Shown here: one piece after another, positions 1-7,900 of the stretch
Numbering within the stretch: the first letter of the stretch is position 1
Layout of the letters: each line of letters opens with the position of its first letter
Source: Alphaproteobacteria bacterium
GTDB taxonomy: Bacteria; Pseudomonadota; Alphaproteobacteria; Reyranellales; Reyranellaceae
Assembly (NCBI GenBank): GCA_016869975.1
Contig: VGCZ01000001.1
Coordinates: 1 to 64,000, forward strand
Length of the DNA: 64,000 nucleotides
Direction: 5' to 3'
Translations under genes and position numbers: made by a program
Notes under the pieces: model-generated
Database searches by the model: none
What the model was told of the DNA's origin: nothing
The model's input: only the letters and a program-made list of their open reading frames with translations

Positions 1-64
1 TCAAGACATCGGCTTGTCGGAGTCTCGAAACGATCTCTTCAGGCTTGTGCCTCTTCTTCGGCAT
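1..64 (-). CDS. IS3-family transposase OrfA, N-terminal fragment
   Basis: The first 21 codons of a transposase OrfA are visible; the gene runs off the left edge. The residues MPKKRHKPEEIVSRLRQADV match the N-terminus of OrfA proteins of IS3-family elements of the IS407 type, which carry the helix-turn-helix that binds the element ends. The start is well supported: an AAGGAGG ribosome-binding site lies just before the ATG. In this family OrfA is normally followed by a frameshift-fused OrfB with the DDE catalytic domain, which is not visible here. Confidence 0.8.
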   Translation of the reverse strand, partial: MPKKRHKPEEIVSRLRQADVL

Positions 65-127
65 TGCAGTCCTCCTTCTTGTCAAAAGACATAGTTCAGG
101 GCGGACCACTTTTCAGGGGGAGGACCA
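1..127 (-). mobile_element. IS3-family insertion sequence, terminal fragment
   Basis: This is the left end of an IS3-family element, read on the minus strand. It holds the start of an OrfA reading frame and about 60 bases of leader. The outer edge is inferred at base 127. There the minus strand begins TGGTCCTCCCCCTGAAAAGT, with the 5'-TG typical of IS3 ends. From base 128 onward the plus strand reads without a stop as a histidine kinase. The other end, and so any target-site duplication, lies outside the window. Confidence 0.75.
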
Positions 128-553
128 CGCGCCCGGGAGAGCAACATCAACGTGGCGTTCCGCATCGATCCCGGCGTCGACTTTGTCCTCGCCGACCGCA
201 TCCAGATCCAGCAGGTGTTGGTCAATCTGATCCGCAACGCGGTCGATGTACTGGCCGGGTTCGACGGCTCCCGCGCGATCGATGTCGAAACCCGCGCCGG
301 CGCCAATGGCATGGTCCAGATCAGCGTCGCCGACACGGGCAGCGGGCTGGCGCCCGAGGTCGCGCGCCAGCTCTTCCAGCCCTTCGTGACCACGAAGCAG
401 AAGGGCATGGGGCTGGGCCTGTCGATCTGCCGCACCATCATCGAGGCGCATGGCGGCAGGATCTGGGTCGAGGCGCGGCCGGCCGGCGGGACCATCTTTC
501 ACTTCACCCTACGCGCCGCCAGTGGCCACGGGGAGGACGCGCGTGACGAGTAG
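128..553 (+). pseudogene. FixL-like sensor histidine kinase, C-terminal ATPase part, cut by IS insertion
   Basis: Only the ATP-binding part of a histidine kinase remains. An N-box (NLIRNAVD), a G1 box (VADTGSGLAPEV) and a G2 box (GMGLGLSICRTIIEAHGG) are present. The sensor region and the phosphoacceptor histidine are missing. The frame is open right up to the IS boundary, so the insertion explains the truncation. The stop overlaps the start of the downstream FixJ-like regulator by 11 bases, as expected for a fixLJ operon. A GTG at 152 could start a short fragment, but without the histidine domain it could not autophosphorylate. The missing half may lie on the far side of the element. Confidence 0.75.
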
Positions 554-1157
554 CCCGGTCGTCCACGTCGTCGACGACGATGCCGACGTGCGCGATTCGC
601 TCACTTTCCTGCTGGGTGCGACCGGGCTCGCGGTGCGCGTCCACGAATCGGCGGTCGCCTTTCTCAAGGTGCTGCCCGAGATCGAGGACGGCTGCGTCGT
701 CACCGATGTGCGCATGCCCGAGATCGACGGCATCGAGCTGCAGCGCCGGCTTCGCGCCCAGGGCTGCCTCCTGCCCGTCGTGGTGATGACCGGCCACGGC
801 GACATCGCGCTGGCGGTCGAGGCGATGAAGGCTGGCGCTGTGGATTTCATCGAGAAGCCGTTCGACGACGACGTGCTGCTGGCCGCCATCCGCGCCGCCC
901 TGGCGCAGCGCGGCAGCGAGCGCGAGCGCGCGGCGCGGGTCGCCGAGGTGCGCGCCCGGCTGCGATCGCTGTCGGAACGCGAGCGCCAGGTTCTCGATGG
1001 TCTGGTGGCCGGCAAGCCCAACAAGATTATCGCCTACGATCTGGGCATCAGCCCGCGTACCGTGGAAATCTACCGCGCCAACGTCATGACCAAGATGGAT
1101 GCCGACAGCCTGTCGGCCCTGGTGCGCATGGCGATGCTCGACGCCGCCGCGACGTGA
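543..1157 (+). CDS. fixJ: FixJ-family two-component response regulator
   Basis: A 204-residue regulator with an N-terminal receiver domain and a C-terminal LuxR-type helix-turn-helix. The receiver shows the acidic cluster VVDDDADVR, the phosphoacceptor Asp in VVTDVRMPE, the TGHGD switch motif and the EKPF lysine motif. The DNA-binding half contains LSERERQVLDGLVAGKPNK followed by SPRTVEIYRANVM, a FixJ/NarL signature. The GTG at 543 is chosen because it overlaps the kinase end by 11 bases and gives the usual family length. In rhizobia FixJ is phosphorylated by the oxygen sensor FixL and activates fixK. Here its kinase is broken, so its activation state is uncertain. Confidence 0.88.
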   Translation: MTSSPVVHVVDDDADVRDSLTFLLGATGLAVRVHESAVAFLKVLPEIEDGCVVTDVRMPEIDGIELQRRLRAQGCLLPVVVMTGHGDIALAVEAMKAGAVDFIEKPFDDDVLLAAIRAALAQRGSERERAARVAEVRARLRSLSERERQVLDGLVAGKPNKIIAYDLGISPRTVEIYRANVMTKMDADSLSALVRMAMLDAAAT

Positions 1158-1166
1158 GCGCCGAGC

Positions 1167-1180
1167 TTGCGCTAGATCAA
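1167..1180 (+). promoter_or_regulatory. Candidate FixK/FNR box
   Basis: The 14 bases TTGCGCTAGATCAA fit the rhizobial FixK-box pattern TTG(A/C)-N6-(T/G)CAA exactly and match 8 of 10 defined positions of the FNR consensus. The site ends 61 bases before the ATG of the single-domain receiver at 1242, a normal distance for class II activation. A fixK-like gene lies 540 bases downstream, so feedback through this site is plausible. Inference only; no binding data. Confidence 0.55.
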
Positions 1181-1241
1181 CCTGCAGCGGCCGGAAAACA
1201 GGTACAGAACGCCGTTCCCACGCGGGGAGGAAGGCGAAGCC

Positions 1242-1616
1242 ATGGCCCAGTCGGCGCGGAGCATAGCCGTCGTCGACGACGACGCGGCGGTTCGCGACGC
1301 CCTGAAGTTCGCGCTGGAGTTCGAGGGCCTGTTGGTATGCCTCTATGACGGCGCGCAGGCGCTGCTTGCCGATCCTGAGCTGGCCCATCACGGCTGCCTG
1401 GTGATCGACTACCGCATGCCCGAGATCGACGGCCTGGAGCTGGTCGAGGTCCTGCATGCGCGCGGCCTGGCCATACCGGTCATCATGATCACCGGCCGCG
1501 CCAACAACGGCATGCGGGCACGGGCCAGCCGGGCCGGCATCCTGGCGGTGCTCGAGAAGCCCCTGTCGAGCAACGCGCTCGCCGACGCCATCCGCTCCGC
1601 CCTCGCCGGCCGCTAG
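1242..1616 (+). CDS. Single-domain response regulator (receiver only)
   Basis: A 124-residue stand-alone receiver. It has the acidic pair in AVVDDDAAVRD, the phosphoacceptor Asp in LVIDYRMPEIDG, a TGRA segment in place of the usual switch motif, and the conserved lysine in LEKPLS near residue 108. It has no output domain, so it probably acts as a phosphate sink or docking protein for the FixLJ-type pair beside it. The SD-like sequence GGGGAGGAAGG lies upstream of the ATG. A candidate FixK box precedes it, suggesting induction by the downstream Crp/Fnr regulator. Similar lone receivers occur near fixLJ/fixK genes in several alphaproteobacteria. Confidence 0.85.
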   Translation: MAQSARSIAVVDDDAAVRDALKFALEFEGLLVCLYDGAQALLADPELAHHGCLVIDYRMPEIDGLELVEVLHARGLAIPVIMITGRANNGMRARASRAGILAVLEKPLSSNALADAIRSALAGR

Positions 1617-1623
1617 CGCGGAC

Positions 1624-1656
1624 CCTACGTAGTAACCCTTAGGTCGTTTCCCTGAA
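1624..1656 (+). promoter_or_regulatory. Candidate FixJ-binding region upstream of the fixK-like gene
   Basis: The core CCTACGTAGTAACCCT is one base away from the FixJ selection consensus GTAMGTAG and is followed by GTTTCCCTGAA, a run also seen in rhizobial fixK promoters. It sits 60 to 90 bases before the ATG at 1717, a suitable place for a FixJ-activated promoter. This would link the regulator at 543 to the gene at 1717. The match was made by eye. Confidence 0.45.
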
Positions 1657-1716
1657 TGGTGGCCTGACGGCGCGCTCGTTACTTGAGGCCATACCGCACG
1701 CCTCGAGGAGCGACCG

Positions 1717-2403
1717 ATGCAAGCCATCAGCCCCGCCGCCGCCCGCCACTTCCCGCCGGCCGCCCTCGCGATGCGCGGCCCGGCCGCGATACCACGCCGC
1801 CCGGCGGCTGAACCGGGCGTGCGCCTTCGTTTCGCCAAGGGCGAGGCGATCTACACCGAAGGCGACGAGGCGGAACGCTTCTACAGGATCGTGTCGGGCA
1901 CCGTGCGCATCTGCAAGATGCTGCACGACGGTCGCCGCCAGATCGAGGCGTTCCACTTCGCCCGCGACATCTTCGGCCTGGAACGCGGCGACGGGCATCG
2001 CTTCACGGCCGAGGCGGTCGACGACGTGGTGGTCCTGGCGTTCCGCGCCCGCGGCCTCGAGGATCTGATCCGCGACGATCCCGACCTCGGCGGCGAGCTC
2101 ATGACCTCGCTGCTCTCCAGCCTTGATCGCGCGCGCGACCACCTGGTGCTGCTGGGCCGCAAATCGGCGCGCGAGAAGATCGCCGCCTTCCTGCTGGACA
2201 TCGCCGAGCGGCTGTCGGGCGACGACCACTTCGAGTTGCCGATGCAGCGCGGCGACATCGCCGATCACCTCGGCCTGACCATCGAGACCGTGTCGCGCAC
2301 GCTCACCCGGATGGCGCGCGACGGCCTGATCGGCCTGCAGGCCTGCGGCCGCACGGTCGAGATCCTGAACCGCGACGGCCTCACGGCCGCCGACGCCGGC
2401 TAG
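1717..2403 (+). CDS. fixK: Crp/Fnr-family transcriptional regulator, FixK-like
   Basis: A 228-residue regulator with a cyclic-nucleotide-binding-type beta barrel (about residues 35-130), a dimerisation helix and a C-terminal helix-turn-helix, IADHLGLTIETVSRTLTRM. The recognition helix contains the E..SR pattern of FNR and FixK proteins, predicting a TTGA-type half site. The N-terminus lacks the FNR four-cysteine cluster, so it should not sense oxygen through an Fe-S centre; this is the FixK arrangement, in which oxygen is sensed by FixL. GGAG lies before the ATG. It converges on the epimerase gene with only 10 bases between stops. Confidence 0.85.
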   Translation: MQAISPAAARHFPPAALAMRGPAAIPRRPAAEPGVRLRFAKGEAIYTEGDEAERFYRIVSGTVRICKMLHDGRRQIEAFHFARDIFGLERGDGHRFTAEAVDDVVVLAFRARGLEDLIRDDPDLGGELMTSLLSSLDRARDHLVLLGRKSAREKIAAFLLDIAERLSGDDHFELPMQRGDIADHLGLTIETVSRTLTRMARDGLIGLQACGRTVEILNRDGLTAADAG

Positions 2404-2413
2404 CGACCAGTTC

Positions 2414-3418
2414 CTACACGCGGTAGTAGTCGCGGTACCAGCGGACGAATTCCGCCACTCCGGTCTCGATCGGCGTGGCGGGCCGGAAGCCGATCAGCGC
2501 CTCGAGCAGCTCGGTCGAGGCCTCGGTGCGCAGCACGTCGCCCGGCTGCATGTCCATGTAGTTGCGCTCCGCCTTGCGGCCGAGCGCCTGCTCGATCGCC
2601 TCGACGAAGCGCAGCAGGCTGACCGGATGGCCGCCGCCTATGTTGACGATGCGATAGGGCGCCACGGGGCTCAGCGAATCGGTCGCCGCGATTCGGGTCG
2701 CACCACGTGCCGGCACCGTCTCGCACAGCCGCGCGATGCCCTCGACCAGGTCGTCGATATAGGTGAAGTCGCGCTCCATGCGGCCGTGGTTGTAGATGTC
2801 GATCTGCCGGCCGGCGAGGATGGCCTCGACGAACTTGAACAGCGCCATGTCGGGGCGGCCCCATGGGCCATAGGCGGTGAAGAAGCGGAAGACGGTGGTC
2901 GGGATGTCCCAGAGATGGGCGTAGCTGTGCGCCATCGTCTCCATCGACTTCTTGGTCGCCGCGTAGATCGTCAGCGGATGGTCGGTGGAGCCGGTCTCGG
3001 CGAGCGGGAACGTGGCGCTGGCGCCATAGGCCGAGCTGGTCGAGGCCATCACCAGGTGGCGCGGCCGAAGCTCGCGGCACAGCTCCAGCACGTTGAAGCT
3101 GCCGGTGACGTTGGAGTCGATATAGGCTCGCGGATTCTCCAGGCTGTAACGCACGCCGGCCTGCGCGGCGAGATGGACCACGAGCTCCGGCCTGGCCTCG
3201 CGGAATATGCCCGCCAGGCTGCTCCAGTCCTCGAGCATGCAGCGATGCGCCTGGAAGGCGTTGTGCCGTTCCAGCTGCGCGACGCGGTCCTCCTTGAGCC
3301 GCACGTCGTAGTACGGCGTCATGCCGTCGACGCCGACCACTTCGTGGCCATCGGCGATCAGGCGCCTGGCAAGATGGAAACCGACGAAGCCCGCGGTACC
3401 AGTCACCAGGCAACGCAC
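2414..3418 (-). CDS. NAD-dependent sugar-nucleotide epimerase, UDP-glucuronate 4-epimerase type
   Basis: A 334-residue extended short-chain dehydrogenase. It shows the nucleotide-binding glycine motif G-TAG-FVG (residues 7-13), the catalytic serine region STSSAYG and the YAATK catalytic motif (Tyr152, Lys156). Local sequences such as [16 protein letters not shown] and [13 protein letters not shown] are typical of UDP-glucuronate 4-epimerases (LpsL/Cap1J group), which make UDP-galacturonate for surface polysaccharide. It starts 4 bases after the end of the sugar-nucleotide dehydrogenase, so the two are co-transcribed and may act in sequence. Exact substrate not provable from sequence. Confidence 0.85.
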   Translation of the reverse strand: MRCLVTGTAGFVGFHLARRLIADGHEVVGVDGMTPYYDVRLKEDRVAQLERHNAFQAHRCMLEDWSSLAGIFREARPELVVHLAAQAGVRYSLENPRAYIDSNVTGSFNVLELCRELRPRHLVMASTSSAYGASATFPLAETGSTDHPLTIYAATKKSMETMAHSYAHLWDIPTTVFRFFTAYGPWGRPDMALFKFVEAILAGRQIDIYNHGRMERDFTYIDDLVEGIARLCETVPARGATRIAATDSLSPVAPYRIVNIGGGHPVSLLRFVEAIEQALGRKAERNYMDMQPGDVLRTEASTELLEALIGFRPATPIETGVAEFVRWYRDYYRV

Positions 3419-3422
3419 GGCG

Positions 3423-4802
3423 TCACGCCTTGACGATATGGCCGCCGACCACGCCCTGTCGGGCGCAGGCGTTGCGGGTGTCGATCACGAGGCGCGACCA
3501 GCGCGCGACGTCGCGATAATCGACCGCGTCGTGGTCGGTGCAGATCACCGTCGCGTCGATCGTGGCGAGCAGCGCCTCGCTCAGCGCGACCGAGCGCCGC
3601 CCAGCGAATCCGGGATGCTCGCGGCTGGCGCCGATCTCGGCCACGTGGGGGTCGTGGAACAGCACCTCGGCGCCCTGCTCTTCGAGCAGCTCCATGATGC
3701 GGAACGACGGGCTCTCGCGCGTGTCGTCGACGTTCTTCTTGTAGGCGACGCCAAGGATCAGGATACGCGCGCCCTTCGCCGCCCGGCCGGCCTGCCGGTT
3801 CATCGCCTCGATGGTACGCGCCACCACGCGCAAGGGCATGGCGGTATTGATCTCGCCGGCGAGCTCGACGAAGCGCGTGGTCACACCGAACTCCCGCGCC
3901 TTCCACGTCAGGTAGAAGGGATCGATCGGGATGCAGTGCCCGCCCAGGCCCGGGCCGGGATAGAACGGCATGAAACCGAAGGGCTTGGTCTTGGCGGCCT
4001 CGATGACCTCCCAGACATCGATGCCCATGGACTCGAAGACGACCTTGAGCTCGTTGACCAGCGCCACGTTGACCGAGCGAAAGATGTTCTCGGTCAGCTT
4101 CACCGCCTCGGCGGTATCCAGCGACGAGACGGCAACGGTGCGGGGCACGATCTGGTCGTAGAGGGCGCAAGCCAGCCTGAGCGCGTCGGGGCCATCGCCG
4201 CCGACCACCTTGGGGATGTCCGCCGTCGCGAACGCCGCGTTGCCGGGATCCTCGCGCTCGGGTGAATAGGCCAAGAAGAAGTCCTGGCCCGAGCGCAGCC
4301 CGCCCTTCTCCAGGATCGGCCGCACGACCTCGCTCGTGGTGCCGGGATAGGTCGTCGATTCGAGGACGACAAGCTGGCCACGCCGCAGGTGGCACGCCAC
4401 CTGCTCGCTGGTGCGCACGACGTAAGACAGATCCGGCTCGCGCTGGCGGGTCAACGGCGTCGGCACGCACAGGATGATCGCGTCGACATCCTTCAGGCGC
4501 GCGAAGTCGTCGGTGGCGTCCAGGCGGCCCGCCCCGCGCAGCTCGCCCAGCAGGGCGGCGGAGACATGGCCGATATAGGAGCGCCCGGCCGCGAGCTGGT
4601 CGATTTTTGCCGGGTCGATGTCGAAGCCGAGGACGCGCAGACCCTTGCGCGCGAAGGTGCAGGCAAGCGGCAGGCCGACATAGCCGAGGCCGACGACGCC
4701 GATACGCGCCGTGCGATCCCGGAAGGTGCCGGCAAGAGCCGATACCGACGGGCCTTTTCCGGCGCCGGTCATCGGGTTGTCATGGCTTGGGTCATCAGTC
4801 AT
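3423..4802 (-). CDS. Nucleotide-sugar dehydrogenase (UDP-sugar 6-dehydrogenase, WbpA/TviB group)
   Basis: A 459-residue member of the UDP-glucose/GDP-mannose dehydrogenase family. The N-terminal Rossmann motif [13 protein letters not shown] starts near residue 35. The central domain has the helix with Lys235 (AEAVKLTEN). The catalytic Cys290 lies in [14 protein letters not shown]. These enzymes oxidise the C6 alcohol of a UDP sugar to the acid with two NAD+. The GGHCIPIDP form is typical of the UDP-N-acetylhexosamine dehydrogenases. Paired with the epimerase downstream, it points to uronic-acid precursor synthesis for an exopolysaccharide or O-antigen. ATG 4802 is assumed; a second in-frame ATG ten codons later is possible. 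Confidence 0.85.
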   Translation of the reverse strand: MTDDPSHDNPMTGAGKGPSVSALAGTFRDRTARIGVVGLGYVGLPLACTFARKGLRVLGFDIDPAKIDQLAAGRSYIGHVSAALLGELRGAGRLDATDDFARLKDVDAIILCVPTPLTRQREPDLSYVVRTSEQVACHLRRGQLVVLESTTYPGTTSEVVRPILEKGGLRSGQDFFLAYSPEREDPGNAAFATADIPKVVGGDGPDALRLACALYDQIVPRTVAVSSLDTAEAVKLTENIFRSVNVALVNELKVVFESMGIDVWEVIEAAKTKPFGFMPFYPGPGLGGHCIPIDPFYLTWKAREFGVTTRFVELAGEINTAMPLRVVARTIEAMNRQAGRAAKGARILILGVAYKKNVDDTRESPSFRIMELLEEQGAEVLFHDPHVAEIGASREHPGFAGRRSVALSEALLATIDATVICTDHDAVDYRDVARWSRLVIDTRNACARQGVVGGHIVKA

Positions 4803-4909
4803 CGGGCGGGGCCACCGATGTCAGCTACCAGCCGAAGGCGCTCAACGCGAGTCCCCAGATTCGACCGCAGCCGGCGCCCCGCCTTGTTGAACGAACCTCG
4901 GCAAACACC

Positions 4910-7900
4910 TCAGCCGATGAATCCGTTCCCATTGAGGTCCTGATTAAGCAGCGTTTCCATTGCGAGCAACTCAGGGGCGCTGCCCGAGACGACACCGGTC
5001 AGTGAAGAGGCATAGTTGCCGGTGGCGTCGGTTTTCCAAACCGTGTACTGGTCGGCGGTGCCGAACTTGAGAGCCACGTTGTAGCCACCGCCCGCCGCAG
5101 CGTCGGCGCCGATCGGCGTCCAAGCCCCGAACTGACCCGCCACGACATCCGCCCCAGAGTACTTCAACGTCGCGTCGGGCGTGCCGCTGTTCAGCAGGAA
5201 GTACCGGCTCTCACCCGCGCTCAGGCCGGTCACACCGGCCGCCTCGATCACCGTCAAGGCGACGCCAACCGTCCCATCGCCGTTGAGGTCCTGATCGAAG
5301 AGCGTTTCCAGCACGCGCAGCTGCGTGGCGCTGCCCGAGACGATGCCGGTCGGTGAAGAGGCGTAGTTGCCGTTACCGTCGGTATGCCAGACGCTGTACT
5401 GGTCGGCGGTGCCGAACTTGAAGACCACGTTGTAGCCACCGCCCGCCGCGGCGTCGGCGCCGATCGGCGTCCAGGCCCCGAACTGGCCAACCACGACATC
5501 CGCACCGAGATACTTCAGCTTTGAATCGAGCCCCTCGGTGTCGAGGAAGTACCGGCTGGCAAACTTGTTCAGCCTTACCGCGCCATTCGCCTCGACGACA
5601 TCATCACCCGGCAGAGTCCCTTCGCCAACGTTGGTCACCCCGATGCTGTAGGTCTGCTGCGAGCTGTTGCCGCTGGCGTCGGTCGCTCGCACGGTTACGC
5701 TGTACACGTTGTTCTGGTCGCCGTCGCTCGGCAACTCGAAGTTCGGTGTCGAGCCGAAGCGCAGCACGCCGGTCGTCGCGTTGATCCGGAATCGCCCGCC
5801 GTCGAGGCCGGGCACGATCGAGTATGTCACGCCAGAGGTATCGCCACCGGCGGCGTCGACGTCGCCGACGACGACGGAGTTCTCCGTCACGGGCCCCATG
5901 GTCGTCCGCAGCGAGGGGTTCGTGTTGGTCACGGCGACCGAGACCGACTGGACGACGGAGCCGCCATTGGCGTCCGCGGCCCGTACCTGCACCTCGTAGA
6001 CGTTGTTGGCGTTGGCGTCCGTCGGGTTGTCGAAGTCACGGGCGCTGACGAAGCTGAGCGCGCCGGACGACGCGTCGATCGCGAACCGCGCCGCGTCCGC
6101 GCCGCCGCTGATCGAGTAGCTCAGGACGGCGCCGGCGTCGACGTCCGTCGCGACGACCGAGCCGATAGCGGTGAGATTCTCCGCCACCGAGAAGGCGTTG
6201 CCCGAGGTGATCACCGGCGCGTCGTTCACGCCCGTCACGGTGATCGACAGCGTCGCGGTGTCGAACCCGCCCAGGCCGTCACTCACCTGGTAGGTGAAGG
6301 CGTCGACGGCGCTCGCACCTACGGCCAGTGCGTCCGCCGCCGCCTGATCCGCGACATAAGTGTAGGAGCCGTTCGCGTTCAGCGTCAGCGTACCCAGCGT
6401 GCCCACGACCGCCGCGCCCACGTTGACGGCCGAGCCGTTCACCTGGCTCACGGTCTTGATTGGGAACGGATCCACATCCGTGTCGTTCGCCAGCACGCCG
6501 GTCGCCGCCGTGGCGCTCACCGTGCCGTCTTCCGCCACCGTGTTGTCGTCGTCCACCGCCACCGGGGGAGTGTTGAGGATCACCGCGACGGAGACGGTAA
6601 TCGCCGCGCTGGTCGCAGAGCCGTCGGAGACTGTGTAGGTGAAGCTCGCCGTGCCGAGGAAGTTGCTGGTAGGCGTGAAGACGACATCGCCGTTGCCGTT
6701 GAGCGCGACGGTACCGCCGGTGCCCGAGGTCACCGAGGCGATGCTGAGCGTCGCGCCGGTGTCGACATCGATATCGTTGCCGAGCAGCGCCGACGCCGCG
6801 TAGGTGGTGGTGGTGTTCAGCGCAGCGGACAACCCGTCGGCCACGGCCACTGGCGCGTCGTTGGCGCCGGTGATGGTGATGGTGAGCCGCGCGTTATCGG
6901 TCGCGCCGTGCACGTCGCTCAGCGTATAGGCGAACACATCCTGCGCCGTCGCGCCGGCGGCCAGCGCCTGGGTGTCGGCGTCGGCGTTGTCGAGCGTGTA
7001 GGTCCACGTACCATCGGCGTTAAGGGTCAGGCTGCCGTAGCGGCCGGCCCGCGCCATGCCGACAACGCCGGAGGAGCCGGTCGTCACGCTCGACACCGCC
7101 GTCACCGTCGTCGTATCGCCCAGCGCGGCATCGGCGTCGCTGTCGTTGAGGCGAACATTGCCCGACGCCGACGGATCGCCCGTCACGTCGCTGGCGCCGC
7201 CCTCGCGCACGGTGTCGGCGCCGTTGACGTCGTCGTTCGCCACCGGCGCGTCGTTGACGATGTCGCCGGCCGCGAAGGTGCCGTTGCTGAACTGGAACTG
7301 CTCGACATTGCTGACCCGGTCCGTGCCGTCGGGACCGACCAGGGTCAGGACGCCGCCGGCCTCGGTGATCGTGTAGGCGCTCCACGCGCCGGAGAAGATC
7401 GCCCAATCGGCCGCGCCCGATCCGCCGTCGAGGAAATCGTTGCCGGCGCCGCCGATCAGCCTGTCGTTGCCGTCGCCGCCGTATAGCGTCTCGGCGCCAC
7501 CGCCGCCGGTGAGCGTGTCGTCGAAGCTCGACCCGTAGGCGACCTCTATGCTCGAGAGCAGGTCGTTGCCATCGGCGCCGCTCGCCGTGCCGACGCCGAG
7601 GTCGACAACCACGGCGCCTGACGCGTTTTCATATATGGCGCCGTCGATGTCCTCGCCGCCATACAGCGCGTCGTTGCCCAGGCCGCCCTCGAGCAGATCG
7701 TCGCCGGGGCCGCCATAGAGCGTATCGTCGCCGGCGCCGCCCACGATCAGATCGTCGCCGTCCTCGCCGCTGAGCGTATCGTCGCCGTCACCGCCATAGA
7801 TCGAGTCGTGGCCGCTCTGGCCCGATAGCGTGTCGTTGCCGGGGGTACCCTCGATCGATTCGCCGGTGGTGAAGAAGGCGAAGCTCGAGGCCGTCAGTTG

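Noticed and set aside
504-1838. A 444-codon minus-strand frame over the response regulators
   Set aside because: Two clear receiver-domain genes lie on the other strand. The minus frame shows no family features.
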